Below, piece after piece: positions 24,967 through 33,541 of a DNA stretch of 64,000 bases. The translations under genes and the position numbers were made by a program. The notes beneath the pieces are model-generated. The model did no database searches. It saw only the letters and a list, made by a program, of their open reading frames with translations, and was not told the DNA's origin. The DNA comes from Eshraghiella sp964441705 (GTDB lineage: Bacteria; Bacillota; Clostridia; Lachnospirales; Lachnospiraceae), in assembly GCA_964441705.1 (NCBI GenBank), contig CAYTWF010000003.1, positions 18,070-82,069 on the forward strand. Direction: 5' to 3'. Position 1 is the stretch's first letter, and each line of letters begins with the position of its first letter.

Positions 24967-25299
24967 TTATAGAATTGCTATGAGTTCACGCGCTTCCTTT
25001 ATTACTGATTCCAGATGCCTCTGTTCTTCTCTAATCTGTTGAATCCTTCTCTCCAGCAAAGACTTGACCACTGCATCCGGTGCATCAATAATTGACCTGA
25101 TTTCTTTTCGTTTGAAACCAAGCTGCTGGTATAGTTTAATTCTTTTGATTCTCTTTTGAGCTGCCTCATCATATAGAAGATAGCCATACTTATTCCTGCC
25201 TGATGGAATAAGCAGGCCATTTTCTTCATATCCCTGAACGGCTCGTCTTGATACCCCCAGCATTATGCATACCTCACGTAGAGTTCTTGTGTCACTCAT
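24967..25299 (-). CDS. MerR-family transcriptional regulator
   Basis: 110 residues. The N-terminal winged helix-turn-helix (TLREVCIMLGVSRRAVQGYEENGLLIPSGRNKYGYLLYDE) is followed by a dimer helix (LERRIQQIREEQRHLESVIKEARELIAIL) and nothing more: there is no effector-binding domain and no cysteine metal site in the C-terminus. It heads the operon with a membrane protein and a lipoprotein and has a typical MerR promoter. Confidence 0.92.
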   Translation of the reverse strand: MSDTRTLREVCIMLGVSRRAVQGYEENGLLIPSGRNKYGYLLYDEAAQKRIKRIKLYQQLGFKRKEIRSIIDAPDAVVKSLLERRIQQIREEQRHLESVIKEARELIAIL

Positions 25300-25316
25300 T
25301 ACAGCCTCCTTTCTGT

Positions 25317-25346
25317 AGCGTATGACTGCACTCTGCGTGCAGTCAA
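25317..25346 (-). promoter_or_regulatory. MerR-type promoter with perfect dyad in the spacer
   Basis: Minus strand TTGACT (25341-25346), 18-base spacer, TACGCT (25317-25322). The spacer is a perfect 9-bp dyad: TGACTGCAC (25323-25331) and GTGCAGTCA (25337-25345) around five bases. A dyad in an over-long spacer is the hallmark of MerR-controlled promoters. Confidence 0.75.
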
Positions 25347-25397
25347 AGACTTTTTTCTACATAGAAGGCGTTGTAAATTTCGCGAATTTGGGTAAAA

Positions 25398-25436
25398 AAA
25401 CCTGTAACACAGATATTTAAATCTGTATTACAGGTT
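25398..25436 (-). terminator. Strong terminator closing the 13-kb sugar operon
   Basis: AAACCTGTAATACAGAT pairs with ATCTGTGTTACAGGTTT around a short AT loop, followed on the minus strand by seven T. It lies 28 bp after the chemoreceptor gene. Confidence 0.92.
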
Positions 25437-25463
25437 TCCTGATTGATATGTTTTTTTGTACGG

Positions 25464-26288
25464 TTACTGTACCTTGGCGGCAGCCGCAAGCTTGTCTGCA
25501 TCCTGACCGATTTCCTGAATCATTGAGTACATCTCCTCCACACTTGCAGCCTGTGTTGTTGAGATATCTGCAACACCGTTAATATCTGAGGTAATGCTGA
25601 TAAGGTTATCTGTCATTGAATTAAGCAGGCTTCCAATATCCTTAGCCGACTCGCCACTCATTTTGGCAAGCTTGCCCATCTCCTTAGCTACTACTGCAAA
25701 GCCTCTGCCTGCTTCTCCCGCTCTGGCAGCCTCAATTGCCGCATTAAGCGCAAGCATATCTGAATGCTTGGAATTAGCTCTGATTCCATTAACAATGGAT
25801 GCGGTATTATCTACAAGGTCATTAAGGCGAAGGGAATTTTCCCTAATCTGGTCCAGGCTTGCAGCAAGATGCTCCGCTGCATTGGCAATTTCATTAGTAT
25901 TTTTCACTGTGCTGTCCAGGTTATGATTAAGGTTATTGGCTGCAGCTTCTACCACTACACTGCTCTCTATGGACAGGGCTGAGCTCATTACGCCTACCAC
26001 CTTACCATCCTCAAATATTGGTGTTACATTCCCCTTAACAGTTACACCATATACCTGTCTGGGAAGAATTCCTCCGTTGCCAACACCTGTATTAATAACA
26101 TTAATAAGCATATCATGAGCCGGTTTACTAATGTCCAGATAATCCCCTACCTGTATATCCATTCTAAAGGTTTTACCATACCACACTCCAATAGTCTTTT
26201 CCCGGTCACACAGACATATCTGAACGTCCAGGTCAAGAGCATCCTTAATTATTGGAATTGCAATTATTAATGCATCCAGTACACTCAT
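25464..26288 (-). CDS. Soluble methyl-accepting chemotaxis protein
   Basis: 274 residues without membrane segments. Residues 1 to about 105 form a ligand-sensing PAS/CHASE-like domain (CDREKTIGVWYGKTFRMDIQVGDYLDI, then VYGVTVKGNVTPIFEDGKVVGVM). The rest is a compact MCP signalling hairpin with the conserved tip SDMLALNAAIEAARAGEAGRGFAVVAKEMGKLA. It is shorter than membrane MCPs and should sense an intracellular ligand and signal through CheA/CheW, none of which is encoded here. It is the last gene of the operon that begins with the sugar importer, and has the terminator behind it. Confidence 0.9.
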   Translation of the reverse strand: MSVLDALIIAIPIIKDALDLDVQICLCDREKTIGVWYGKTFRMDIQVGDYLDISKPAHDMLINVINTGVGNGGILPRQVYGVTVKGNVTPIFEDGKVVGVMSSALSIESSVVVEAAANNLNHNLDSTVKNTNEIANAAEHLAASLDQIRENSLRLNDLVDNTASIVNGIRANSKHSDMLALNAAIEAARAGEAGRGFAVVAKEMGKLAKMSGESAKDIGSLLNSMTDNLISITSDINGVADISTTQAASVEEMYSMIQEIGQDADKLAAAAKVQ

Positions 26289-26312
26289 ATTCTTCCTCCA
26301 TTTGCTAAAAAA

Positions 26313-26729
26313 TTAATTATTTTTTATGCCATTTGTGATAATTGTATCTGCAACTAAATCTGTTATATCCTTTCCAATTTTATACCACCTGCCATCTGGT
26401 GCAGTTACAATTTTGCCATAACAATATAACTTGTACTGTGTTGTATCTGTATATACAGTAATACACAGCCCACCATCTACACCAAAGTTCTTACCGCTGT
26501 ATATAGCCCTTTCATCCAAAAATAATTTCATGACTACATCAATGCTCTCTCTGTCTGTTAAATAATAACCATTATCATTGGGATAATATTCTATTCCAAC
26601 AATACTCTTTTGAAATTCCTCCGAAAAAGCCTTATGATACCTTTTATCTGCAGTAATACTCATCACTGTGGCAACAATAATGATTATGAGAGACATAGTT
26701 ACAGCACTAATAATTATCTTTTTCTTCAA
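26313..26729 (-). CDS. Small single-pass membrane-anchored protein
   Basis: 138 residues. A basic start (MKKK) and a membrane helix (about 5-24) precede an extracytoplasmic region of about 110 residues with YYPNDNGYYLTDRESIDVVMKLF and a beta-rich C-terminal part (YKLYCYGKIVTAPDGRWYKIGKDITDLV). No family recognised. It starts 4 bp after the diguanylate cyclase stop and ends 24 bp before the chemoreceptor gene, so it belongs to the same transcript. Confidence 0.6.
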   Translation of the reverse strand: MKKKIIISAVTMSLIIIIVATVMSITADKRYHKAFSEEFQKSIVGIEYYPNDNGYYLTDRESIDVVMKLFLDERAIYSGKNFGVDGGLCITVYTDTTQYKLYCYGKIVTAPDGRWYKIGKDITDLVADTIITNGIKNN

Positions 26730-26733
26730 TGCC

Positions 26734-28608
26734 TCACCTCGCGTGTTTTATTTTGTACATTTCCTTATCCGCATTATCAATAAGCTGCTCCAGGCAAAAA
26801 TCCTCATTTACCCAGGCGGTATATGCACCTGCGCTTATACTCATTGGATACGGCTTCCTGCTGTCATCATGGGTCTTCGCCATCTGTGTGTTAACAGCTG
26901 CGATTATTTCCTGCGCCATGGTTTCTGATGCCATAGGAGCCAGTATTACGAATTCATCACCGCCATAACGCATAACAATTCCATTATCGGGGCAGCTTTC
27001 CATGCAGCAGTCAGCCACTGATTTAATGTAAAAATCCCCTTCCTCATGTCCATAATTATCATTGACATGCTTAAGCTTATCAGTATCGATAAAGATAAGA
27101 AGTATTTTTTGTTCCATGGTCTCGCAGTATTTTTTTACCTCATCTGCCTTGATAAAAAATCCAGCCCTGTTAAGAACGCCCGTCATGGTGTCATAGGTCC
27201 ACATTCTGTCCAGATATGCAATCATATTTTTCATAATTGTATGCCTGTGAATATTTTCAAGAGAATTACCAATATTCATTATCCATGACTCAAACTGCAG
27301 GGTTTCAAATGGCAGGTCGGAATTACCAACAATGCAATAGCCAATACAGTGCAGCCGGAAATGTATTGGAACAACCACATACATTGTATTGCCATGGCTG
27401 TTAAAATGCCGTGGAATCAGCTGCTCCCTGTTAATTGTCTCCGGAGCTTGAAAGCAGCCGTTCTCATAAGCAATTGCAGCCCTGATTCTGTCTGAATAAT
27501 CTGTGCGGTAAGAGGAGTCATACTTATATCTGCCGTTACGGCACACAACCTCGCCATCCTCAGCTTCGTCGCACAGGCATAGATAAAAATACGGAAATCC
27601 CATTTCCCTTACATATATTTTCAGCTTGTCTACAAATGCCTTAATTGAATCCACCTCGTTAAGGTCAGCAGTCATAAGATTAATCATCTCTGCCATTCGG
27701 CGGTTACTGTATTTTTCATTGGACAGCTGCATCTTCAGCTCATTATCATCATATTCCTTTTGCTCTACACAGCCGCAGCTGTTGGAATATATGTGTTTTA
27801 CAGGAAAAGAGGTATCTACAGGCTGCCTGTCCTGATATGTGCACAGTGCTTTGCAGGCTTCATAGCCAACAATATACATAGGCTTCTCAATTGAGGTAAT
27901 ACGCACCAGATTGAACTTGGCTTCATAGGAATTGTCAAAGCCTGTTACTACAACATCCTCTGGTACACGTATGTTATTCTCAAGAAGCACATCCATTACT
28001 CCTGATGCCATAAAATCATTGGCACATATTATACCGTCTGGAAGCTGGTTTTTAAGGTGGTTCTCCATTATTTTTTTGCCACTGTCTGTCCAGAAATCTC
28101 CATATTCAATGGAATAGCTGATGTCTGTGGTTTTTCTAAGTTCTCTGACACATTTTAAGAATCCGGCGGCTCTGGCTACACTTTCATGGTTGGCCTTGGG
28201 TCCTGATATGTATAAAAGCTTATGCCTGTTATGAACCCTAATGACATGCTCTGTCATTTTGTACAAGGCATCCTCATTATCTACTCTATAGCAGACTGCT
28301 CCGTCAACAGGTGTATCTATGGCAATTGACGGAATACCGGCTTTTTTAATAAGCTCTCCAATTGCTACTACCACCTGTTCATTCTGAATTGTGTCAGGTG
28401 CTACAATAATGCCATCATAATCATGTATATCCGGCAGACTGTATATCTGAAATTCGCCTCTGTTATGGTCACTGACAGAATATATGTCTCCACCACAGGT
28501 GAATACAAATACATCGCAGCCATTGGACAGCGCATAATCCTTTATCCCATATATAAGAGACTTCTGGCTGTCATATATTATTCCTCCTGCAAATACTGCT
28601 ATTTTCAT
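26734..28608 (-). CDS. Cytoplasmic diguanylate cyclase with sugar-binding-like sensor
   Basis: 624 residues and no signal peptide. Residues 1 to about 275 are a periplasmic-binding-protein-like domain of the LacI/GalR type without its DNA-binding head: GIKDYALSNGCDVFVF, DGIIVAP, HKLLYISGP, DGIICANDFMASGVMD and VVTGFDN. A coiled and GAF-like middle (about 290-450) follows, then a GGDEF domain with intact RYGGDEF near residue 549 and no RxxD inhibition site. The start is ATG 28608 with GGAGGG upstream. It begins 20 bp after the GH78 gene. Inference: a sugar bound inside the cell tunes c-di-GMP synthesis. Confidence 0.9.
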   Translation of the reverse strand: MKIAVFAGGIIYDSQKSLIYGIKDYALSNGCDVFVFTCGGDIYSVSDHNRGEFQIYSLPDIHDYDGIIVAPDTIQNEQVVVAIGELIKKAGIPSIAIDTPVDGAVCYRVDNEDALYKMTEHVIRVHNRHKLLYISGPKANHESVARAAGFLKCVRELRKTTDISYSIEYGDFWTDSGKKIMENHLKNQLPDGIICANDFMASGVMDVLLENNIRVPEDVVVTGFDNSYEAKFNLVRITSIEKPMYIVGYEACKALCTYQDRQPVDTSFPVKHIYSNSCGCVEQKEYDDNELKMQLSNEKYSNRRMAEMINLMTADLNEVDSIKAFVDKLKIYVREMGFPYFYLCLCDEAEDGEVVCRNGRYKYDSSYRTDYSDRIRAAIAYENGCFQAPETINREQLIPRHFNSHGNTMYVVVPIHFRLHCIGYCIVGNSDLPFETLQFESWIMNIGNSLENIHRHTIMKNMIAYLDRMWTYDTMTGVLNRAGFFIKADEVKKYCETMEQKILLIFIDTDKLKHVNDNYGHEEGDFYIKSVADCCMESCPDNGIVMRYGGDEFVILAPMASETMAQEIIAAVNTQMAKTHDDSRKPYPMSISAGAYTAWVNEDFCLEQLIDNADKEMYKIKHAR

Positions 28609-28628
28609 AGAACCCTCCTGCACATTAT

Positions 28629-31157
28629 CTATGCAATATATACGTACCTGCCTGCCGTCAGTGTATGTACTGAGCCATCAGGCAGCTCCAGCTTAACCCT
28701 TCCCTGAAACGGAATCACTATATCATATAATACTTTATTATTAGTCTGGTATTCCCAGCTCACACTTACTTTTCCATACGGACTTATATATGAGGAATTA
28801 ACATTGGCAATCTGTGCATCAGGCATTGGTCTGATAATAAGCTCTCCGTCCTCCTGCCAGGTGTAACCGCACATATACTCATACATCCAGCCTACAATAC
28901 AGCCATAGGCATAATGATTCAGGCTGTTCATGCCATTGCTGCTGATATTCCCGTTATCATCAAGAGAATTCCATCTCTCCCAGATTGACGTGGCGCCAAG
29001 ATTAACCTCGTGAATCCAGCCAGGATACTCCTCATTAAGAAGCAATCCATATGCCATATCATTAAGCCCCATTCCAGACAGGGCACTGCACAGCACACTT
29101 GTTCCAACAAAACCTGTGCTAAGGTGTCCATTATACTCCTGAAAGGCTTTTTTCATTCCATTAACAAGCACCTGCTTATGTCTGTCATCATATAGACCAA
29201 AGTGAATAGCCAGTGCATATGCTGTCTGTGTCTTTTCGGTTGTCAGCTCTCCATTATTATCAAAATATTCCTTAATAAAGGCTTCCTTAATGTGAGCAGC
29301 AAGTCTTGTAAGACAGCTATAGTCACATTCAAAGCCCAGCTCTTTAGCGGCTTTGGCACACAAGGTTGTTGAATAATAAAAATATGCTGATGCAATAAAG
29401 CCCTGGTCAGTCCTGCCAATAGGATTATTAATATTACCGTTATCAAGCGCCAGCCAGTCACCAAGATGTCTGTCATTCTGCCACAGATATGGCTTTTCAT
29501 TAATCCTTACTCTGTCCTCAATGAATCTTACCCAGTCACGCATTACAGGATAGAATTCCTTAAGCAGCTTTTTATCCCTTGTGTGAAGGTACATTTCCCA
29601 GCTTACTATTGTTGCTGCATCTCCCCATACACAGGCTCCTGCTGTTACCAGAAAAGGATTAATTCCCTCATATGGTGTTACCTTTGGAAGGGGTACAAAA
29701 AATGGTACTGCTCCGTGAAGCTTCTCCTGCTCAAGGTGGAGGTTACGCATGTAATTAACAAGAAAGGCTGTGCAGTCCATCTGGTAGCTGGCTGTTCTTG
29801 CAAATACTGAAATATCCCCTGTCCAGCCCATTCTCTCGTCCCTTTGCGGACAATCAAGTGGCATATCAATAAAATTACACTTCTGTGACCTTAGTGCATT
29901 GTCAATTAAGGTATTAACCTTTTCATTGGAGGTTACCAAAGTTCCTGCCGGCTCCAGCTGTGACATAATTCTTCTTGCTATGAACATATCTGGTGTTACT
30001 TTATCAAGTCCTGTTACCTTAATATATCTGAAGCCATAATATGTAAAATGAGGTCTTATATATTCTCCATCACTCACACCCTTATAGACAAATTCTGCTT
30101 TGGCGGTTCTTAAATTATCATTGTAAAAGCAGCCATTCTGTAAAAGCTCACTATATTGAAGTACAAAATCGGCTTTGGTATCCTTTGGCAGCAGCACCTC
30201 AACCCAGCCTGTAACAGCTTCTCCAAAGTCAATTACCATCTCGCCTGCCGGTGTGGTAATTATTGTTTTCACAGGAATACTCTCTGTAATGGTTAACGGC
30301 ACATTACTTCTTCCTGCCAGCTCCCTGCTTCCTGACACAATTGCTGTCTTAAGTGCCTTCCCTGGTGCTGTTGTATCAATTCGTTCTCCATCATATATTC
30401 CGTTCTCATATATTGAGGACTCCTCTGCCTGCCAGCTGTCATCAGTATATATATTTTCCTCTGTTCCATCCTCATATTGCAGCTGCAGCCAGGCAATAAG
30501 CTTAAGCTCATCTCCATAGAGATTGGTATATCCACCTTCAAATACGAATCGGCCCTTGTACCAGCCATTGCCAAGAATAAAGCTTATCTGATTACTGCCG
30601 CTTTTAAGCTCCTGTGTAACATCATAGGTCTGATACTGGTTTAACAAATCATAGGAATAATATCCAGGCATAAGATATTCACTGCCTGTTTTTTGACCAT
30701 TAATGCTACACTCATAAAGTCCGTAGCCGCAGCACCTTATTACAGCACGACGCAGTCCTTTGCCAACCTCTATATTCTTATAAATTCTTGGCATTGCCTG
30801 AGTATCGCCCACAGCTCTAATCCAGTCCGCCTTCCATTCTCCAGCAACAGGAGTCTCAAACCAGGCAGTGTCACTGGTACATTCCTCATTAATATCAGTT
30901 CTTATTGTAACCCTCCAGTAGTATCTTCTATCAGGCTTAAGGTTATATTCCGGCTCAAAATACGGATGACCCAGATTGGGCAGCTTTCCAGTATCAAATA
31001 ATACATTGTCAAATTGTTCATCCTTTGCAATTACAATTCTGGTATACTGGTCCGTTGTGCCCTCTGTATCCTCCACTGTCCATGAGAAATGCAGCCCGTT
31101 AAGCACATAGCCCATTGGATTAGTCATATGATTAGTCTGTAAATGTTGTATTCTCAT
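28629..31157 (-). CDS. Alpha-L-rhamnosidase, GH78
   Basis: 842 residues, no signal peptide, so cytoplasmic. The order fits GH78: N-terminal beta domains (1-300; Fn3-like RYYWRVTIRTD and a carbohydrate-binding DYLL-type region), the (alpha/alpha)6 catalytic barrel with DCPQRDERMGWTGD near residues 435-448, and a C-terminal beta-sandwich (GELIIRPMPD to the end). The Asp/Glu residues in the DxxxxDER motif are the known catalytic acids of the family. It hydrolyses terminal alpha-L-rhamnose from glycosides after uptake. It follows the GH3 gene by 12 bp. Confidence 0.93.
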   Translation of the reverse strand: MRIQHLQTNHMTNPMGYVLNGLHFSWTVEDTEGTTDQYTRIVIAKDEQFDNVLFDTGKLPNLGHPYFEPEYNLKPDRRYYWRVTIRTDINEECTSDTAWFETPVAGEWKADWIRAVGDTQAMPRIYKNIEVGKGLRRAVIRCCGYGLYECSINGQKTGSEYLMPGYYSYDLLNQYQTYDVTQELKSGSNQISFILGNGWYKGRFVFEGGYTNLYGDELKLIAWLQLQYEDGTEENIYTDDSWQAEESSIYENGIYDGERIDTTAPGKALKTAIVSGSRELAGRSNVPLTITESIPVKTIITTPAGEMVIDFGEAVTGWVEVLLPKDTKADFVLQYSELLQNGCFYNDNLRTAKAEFVYKGVSDGEYIRPHFTYYGFRYIKVTGLDKVTPDMFIARRIMSQLEPAGTLVTSNEKVNTLIDNALRSQKCNFIDMPLDCPQRDERMGWTGDISVFARTASYQMDCTAFLVNYMRNLHLEQEKLHGAVPFFVPLPKVTPYEGINPFLVTAGACVWGDAATIVSWEMYLHTRDKKLLKEFYPVMRDWVRFIEDRVRINEKPYLWQNDRHLGDWLALDNGNINNPIGRTDQGFIASAYFYYSTTLCAKAAKELGFECDYSCLTRLAAHIKEAFIKEYFDNNGELTTEKTQTAYALAIHFGLYDDRHKQVLVNGMKKAFQEYNGHLSTGFVGTSVLCSALSGMGLNDMAYGLLLNEEYPGWIHEVNLGATSIWERWNSLDDNGNISSNGMNSLNHYAYGCIVGWMYEYMCGYTWQEDGELIIRPMPDAQIANVNSSYISPYGKVSVSWEYQTNNKVLYDIVIPFQGRVKLELPDGSVHTLTAGRYVYIA

Positions 31158-31169
31158 GGTATTTTCCCC

Positions 31170-32855
31170 TTAAAATCGTAATTCTCTTCTTCCGCAGAAT
31201 GGGTCTACAGGGCTTTCACCCTTAAATCTTCCATTGCCGCACAGCTTTTCTATCATAGTCTCTATCACATAATTGTTATTGGAATAGCAGTTAATATAGG
31301 TCTGAATCATAGGCACGTCAAACAGGTGATATGGATTTGCAAGGCTTACGAACAGCGTTGGAACCTCTTTAACGAACCATGGAACATTATTACCCTGTCC
31401 GAAAAAGGTGTACCATTCAAGTCTGTTGGTAGTCTTGTTGCTTTCATTTTCCACATTGCCTATGTACAGCACCAGGTCATATTTGTTCTTAAGCATGGTA
31501 ACATTGTCTATTCCCTTGGCAAAATCCTCTTTTTCATACAGGGTTACGTCAAAGCCTTTATTTTCAAGACCTGTCTTAACTGCTGCAGTTACTCTTTCGT
31601 TGGATTTGGCATTACCAAGAATCTCAAGCAGAACCCTTTTAGTCTTATCCGGTGATATAGGCAAAATATTCTGAGTATCCTTTACAAGTGTTATGGACTG
31701 GTCAGCCAGCTCATATGCCCAATCAACATGCTTTTTACATTTAAGTACAGAAAGTGCCTCCCTGCCCGGAACCAGCTCATTCTTTTTCTTCTTGATGTGA
31801 AGCTTAAGAGAGGCCTTGGCTGCCAGAATATTCTTAACTGCCTCGTTAAGTCTGGCTTCTGAGAGAAGACCATCCCGATAGCCCTCCATCATATACTGGT
31901 AATCCTCGTTAAGGTCTCTGTTAAAAAGAATCATGTCGCAGCCGCTTTCTATGGCAAAAGGTATTGCTTTGCTTCGTTCCATTGCACAGGTAAAGCCAAC
32001 CATTGGAGTTGCATCTGTTACGATAAGTCCATTAAATCCCAGCTTACCGCGCAGAAGCTTTAATAAAAGCTCAGGTGACAGTGATGCAGGCATAAGCTTT
32101 CCAGCCATTGAAGGGTTAAAGTGTGTCTGATATGCGGGCATGGCAATATGTCCCACCATTACACTTAATGCACCCTCGTCAATCAGGCTTTTATATACGT
32201 GTCCATAGGTTTTGTCCCACTCCTCCATTGAGAGAGAATTAACAGAGGTAAGTATGTGCTGGTCACGCTCATCAACGCCATCGCCAGGAAAGTGCTTAAT
32301 GGCTACTGCGACATGCTCTTCATTGGCGCCCCGCATGTATTCCTTTGCGAAGCTGATTATTTTCTCAGGATTATTGCCATAGGTTCTCACATTGGTAATT
32401 GGATTTCTGAAATTATTATCTATATCTACTACCGGTGCAAAGGACCAGTTGATTCCCAGTGCTGCTGCCTCACTGCAGCATATTTTACCAAGTCTGTAGG
32501 CATACTTGGGATTGCCTGCTGCCGCTACCTCCATCTGCTTGCCGTAAGGTGTTCCGTCAATCGCTGCGCCGTCGCCTCCTGCCTCAAGATTAGATGCTAC
32601 GAGAAGAGGAATTTTGCTGTTATTCTGGGCATATGCAAAGGTACTCTGCATTTCCTGTCCTATGCCATCGCGGAAGAAAAGACCTCCAATATTTTTGCCA
32701 AGTAATTCATTATTAAGATAATCAGGGTCTGTGGAATATCCAATAGGACAGAAAAGCTGTCCAATCTTCTCTTCCAGCGTCATTGCTTCAAATGTAGCCT
32801 CTACCCAGTCAATATCGCTTTTGGTAAGGCTGAATGGTCGTTTGTTATATTCCAT
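31170..32855 (-). CDS. Glycoside hydrolase family 3 (NagZ-like)
   Basis: 561 residues, cytoplasmic. The TIM-barrel domain (to about 350) has the hexosaminidase-type loop KHFPGDGVDERDQH near residue 189, which in NagZ supplies an Asp-His catalytic dyad, and the nucleophile Asp in LIVTDATP near residue 281. A second, smaller domain (about 380-560) is present. The loop is closer to beta-N-acetylhexosaminidases than to beta-glucosidases. Substrate is unproven; with GH78 and beta-phosphoglucomutase beside it, a mixed glycoside substrate is likely. RBS GGAGG; 53 bp after pgmB. Confidence 0.9.
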   Translation of the reverse strand: MEYNKRPFSLTKSDIDWVEATFEAMTLEEKIGQLFCPIGYSTDPDYLNNELLGKNIGGLFFRDGIGQEMQSTFAYAQNNSKIPLLVASNLEAGGDGAAIDGTPYGKQMEVAAAGNPKYAYRLGKICCSEAAALGINWSFAPVVDIDNNFRNPITNVRTYGNNPEKIISFAKEYMRGANEEHVAVAIKHFPGDGVDERDQHILTSVNSLSMEEWDKTYGHVYKSLIDEGALSVMVGHIAMPAYQTHFNPSMAGKLMPASLSPELLLKLLRGKLGFNGLIVTDATPMVGFTCAMERSKAIPFAIESGCDMILFNRDLNEDYQYMMEGYRDGLLSEARLNEAVKNILAAKASLKLHIKKKKNELVPGREALSVLKCKKHVDWAYELADQSITLVKDTQNILPISPDKTKRVLLEILGNAKSNERVTAAVKTGLENKGFDVTLYEKEDFAKGIDNVTMLKNKYDLVLYIGNVENESNKTTNRLEWYTFFGQGNNVPWFVKEVPTLFVSLANPYHLFDVPMIQTYINCYSNNNYVIETMIEKLCGNGRFKGESPVDPFCGRRELRF

Positions 32856-32875
32856 AATTTCCTCCGGTAATATAT

Positions 32876-32903
32876 AAGGTCAAAGCTGTCTGGCTCTGAC
32901 CTT
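32876..32903 (-). other. Intra-operon hairpin between pgmB and GH3
   Basis: AAGGTCA and TTGACCTT (minus-strand order AAGGTCAG...TTTGACCTT) are inverted with a 12-base loop and no T-run. Probably an mRNA-stability or processing element rather than a terminator. Confidence 0.55.
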
Positions 32904-32908
32904 ATTGT

Positions 32909-33541
32909 TTAGATTTCAAGCAGGTTCTTAAAGCTGCTTAACGTATATGTTGCAAGTCCGCTTTGTGCTGCATCTGACAAGCCTGCGCTGTCAAAGCCTC
33001 CAAGCATGGCTGCCTCAATTCCTGCTCTTGCATCCTCCACAACAAGACAGCTGTGTGGGTCCTCATGAATAAGCTGTGCTGCCTTAAGGAATACCTCAGG
33101 GTCAGGCTTGGACCTGATAATGTTGTTGCCATCGCTTATTCCGTCAAAATAACCTTCAAGTCCAATTTGCTTAAGTATTGTTCTTGTATTCTTACTTGAT
33201 GAACCGATTGCCAGCTTAAGTCCTCTGCGTCTAAGCTCATCAAGTGTATTCTTAACCTCATCTGTCAGGTCTTTTTCTGACATATTCTTCAGCAGTGCCC
33301 TGTATATATTGTTCTTTTCCTCGGTCATCTGCTCCTTTTCTGCTGCTGTATATTGAACCTGACTGCGTTCAAGTATTATTTCAAGACTTTCCATACGGCT
33401 TACGCCACGCAGTCTGTTATTGATTTCTCTGTCAAAATATATTCCCTTCTCGTCAGCTATGTGCTTCCATGCCTGATAATGATAGGCATCTGTGCAGCAT
33501 ATAACTCCATCCAGGTCAAAAATTACTGCTTTGTATTTCAT
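32909..33541 (-). CDS. pgmB: Beta-phosphoglucomutase (HAD family)
   Basis: 210 residues. HAD motif I is FDLDGVI with the two aspartates, followed by DAYHYQAWK typical of beta-PGM; motif II GSSSKN, motif III K in RSKPDPEVF and acidic motif IV VVEDARAGIEAA. It interconverts beta-glucose 1-phosphate and glucose 6-phosphate, which usually follows a phosphorylase, yet no phosphorylase gene is nearby. The start at 33541 shares a base with the permease stop (TAATG). Alternative: a related sugar-phosphate phosphatase. Confidence 0.88.
   Translation of the reverse strand: MKYKAVIFDLDGVICCTDAYHYQAWKHIADEKGIYFDREINNRLRGVSRMESLEIILERSQVQYTAAEKEQMTEEKNNIYRALLKNMSEKDLTDEVKNTLDELRRRGLKLAIGSSSKNTRTILKQIGLEGYFDGISDGNNIIRSKPDPEVFLKAAQLIHEDPHSCLVVEDARAGIEAAMLGGFDSAGLSDAAQSGLATYTLSSFKNLLEI

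Noticed and set aside
32909..33541. Maltose/trehalose phosphorylase partner for beta-phosphoglucomutase
   Set aside because: No phosphorylase gene is in the cluster; the usual pathway could not be completed from this window.
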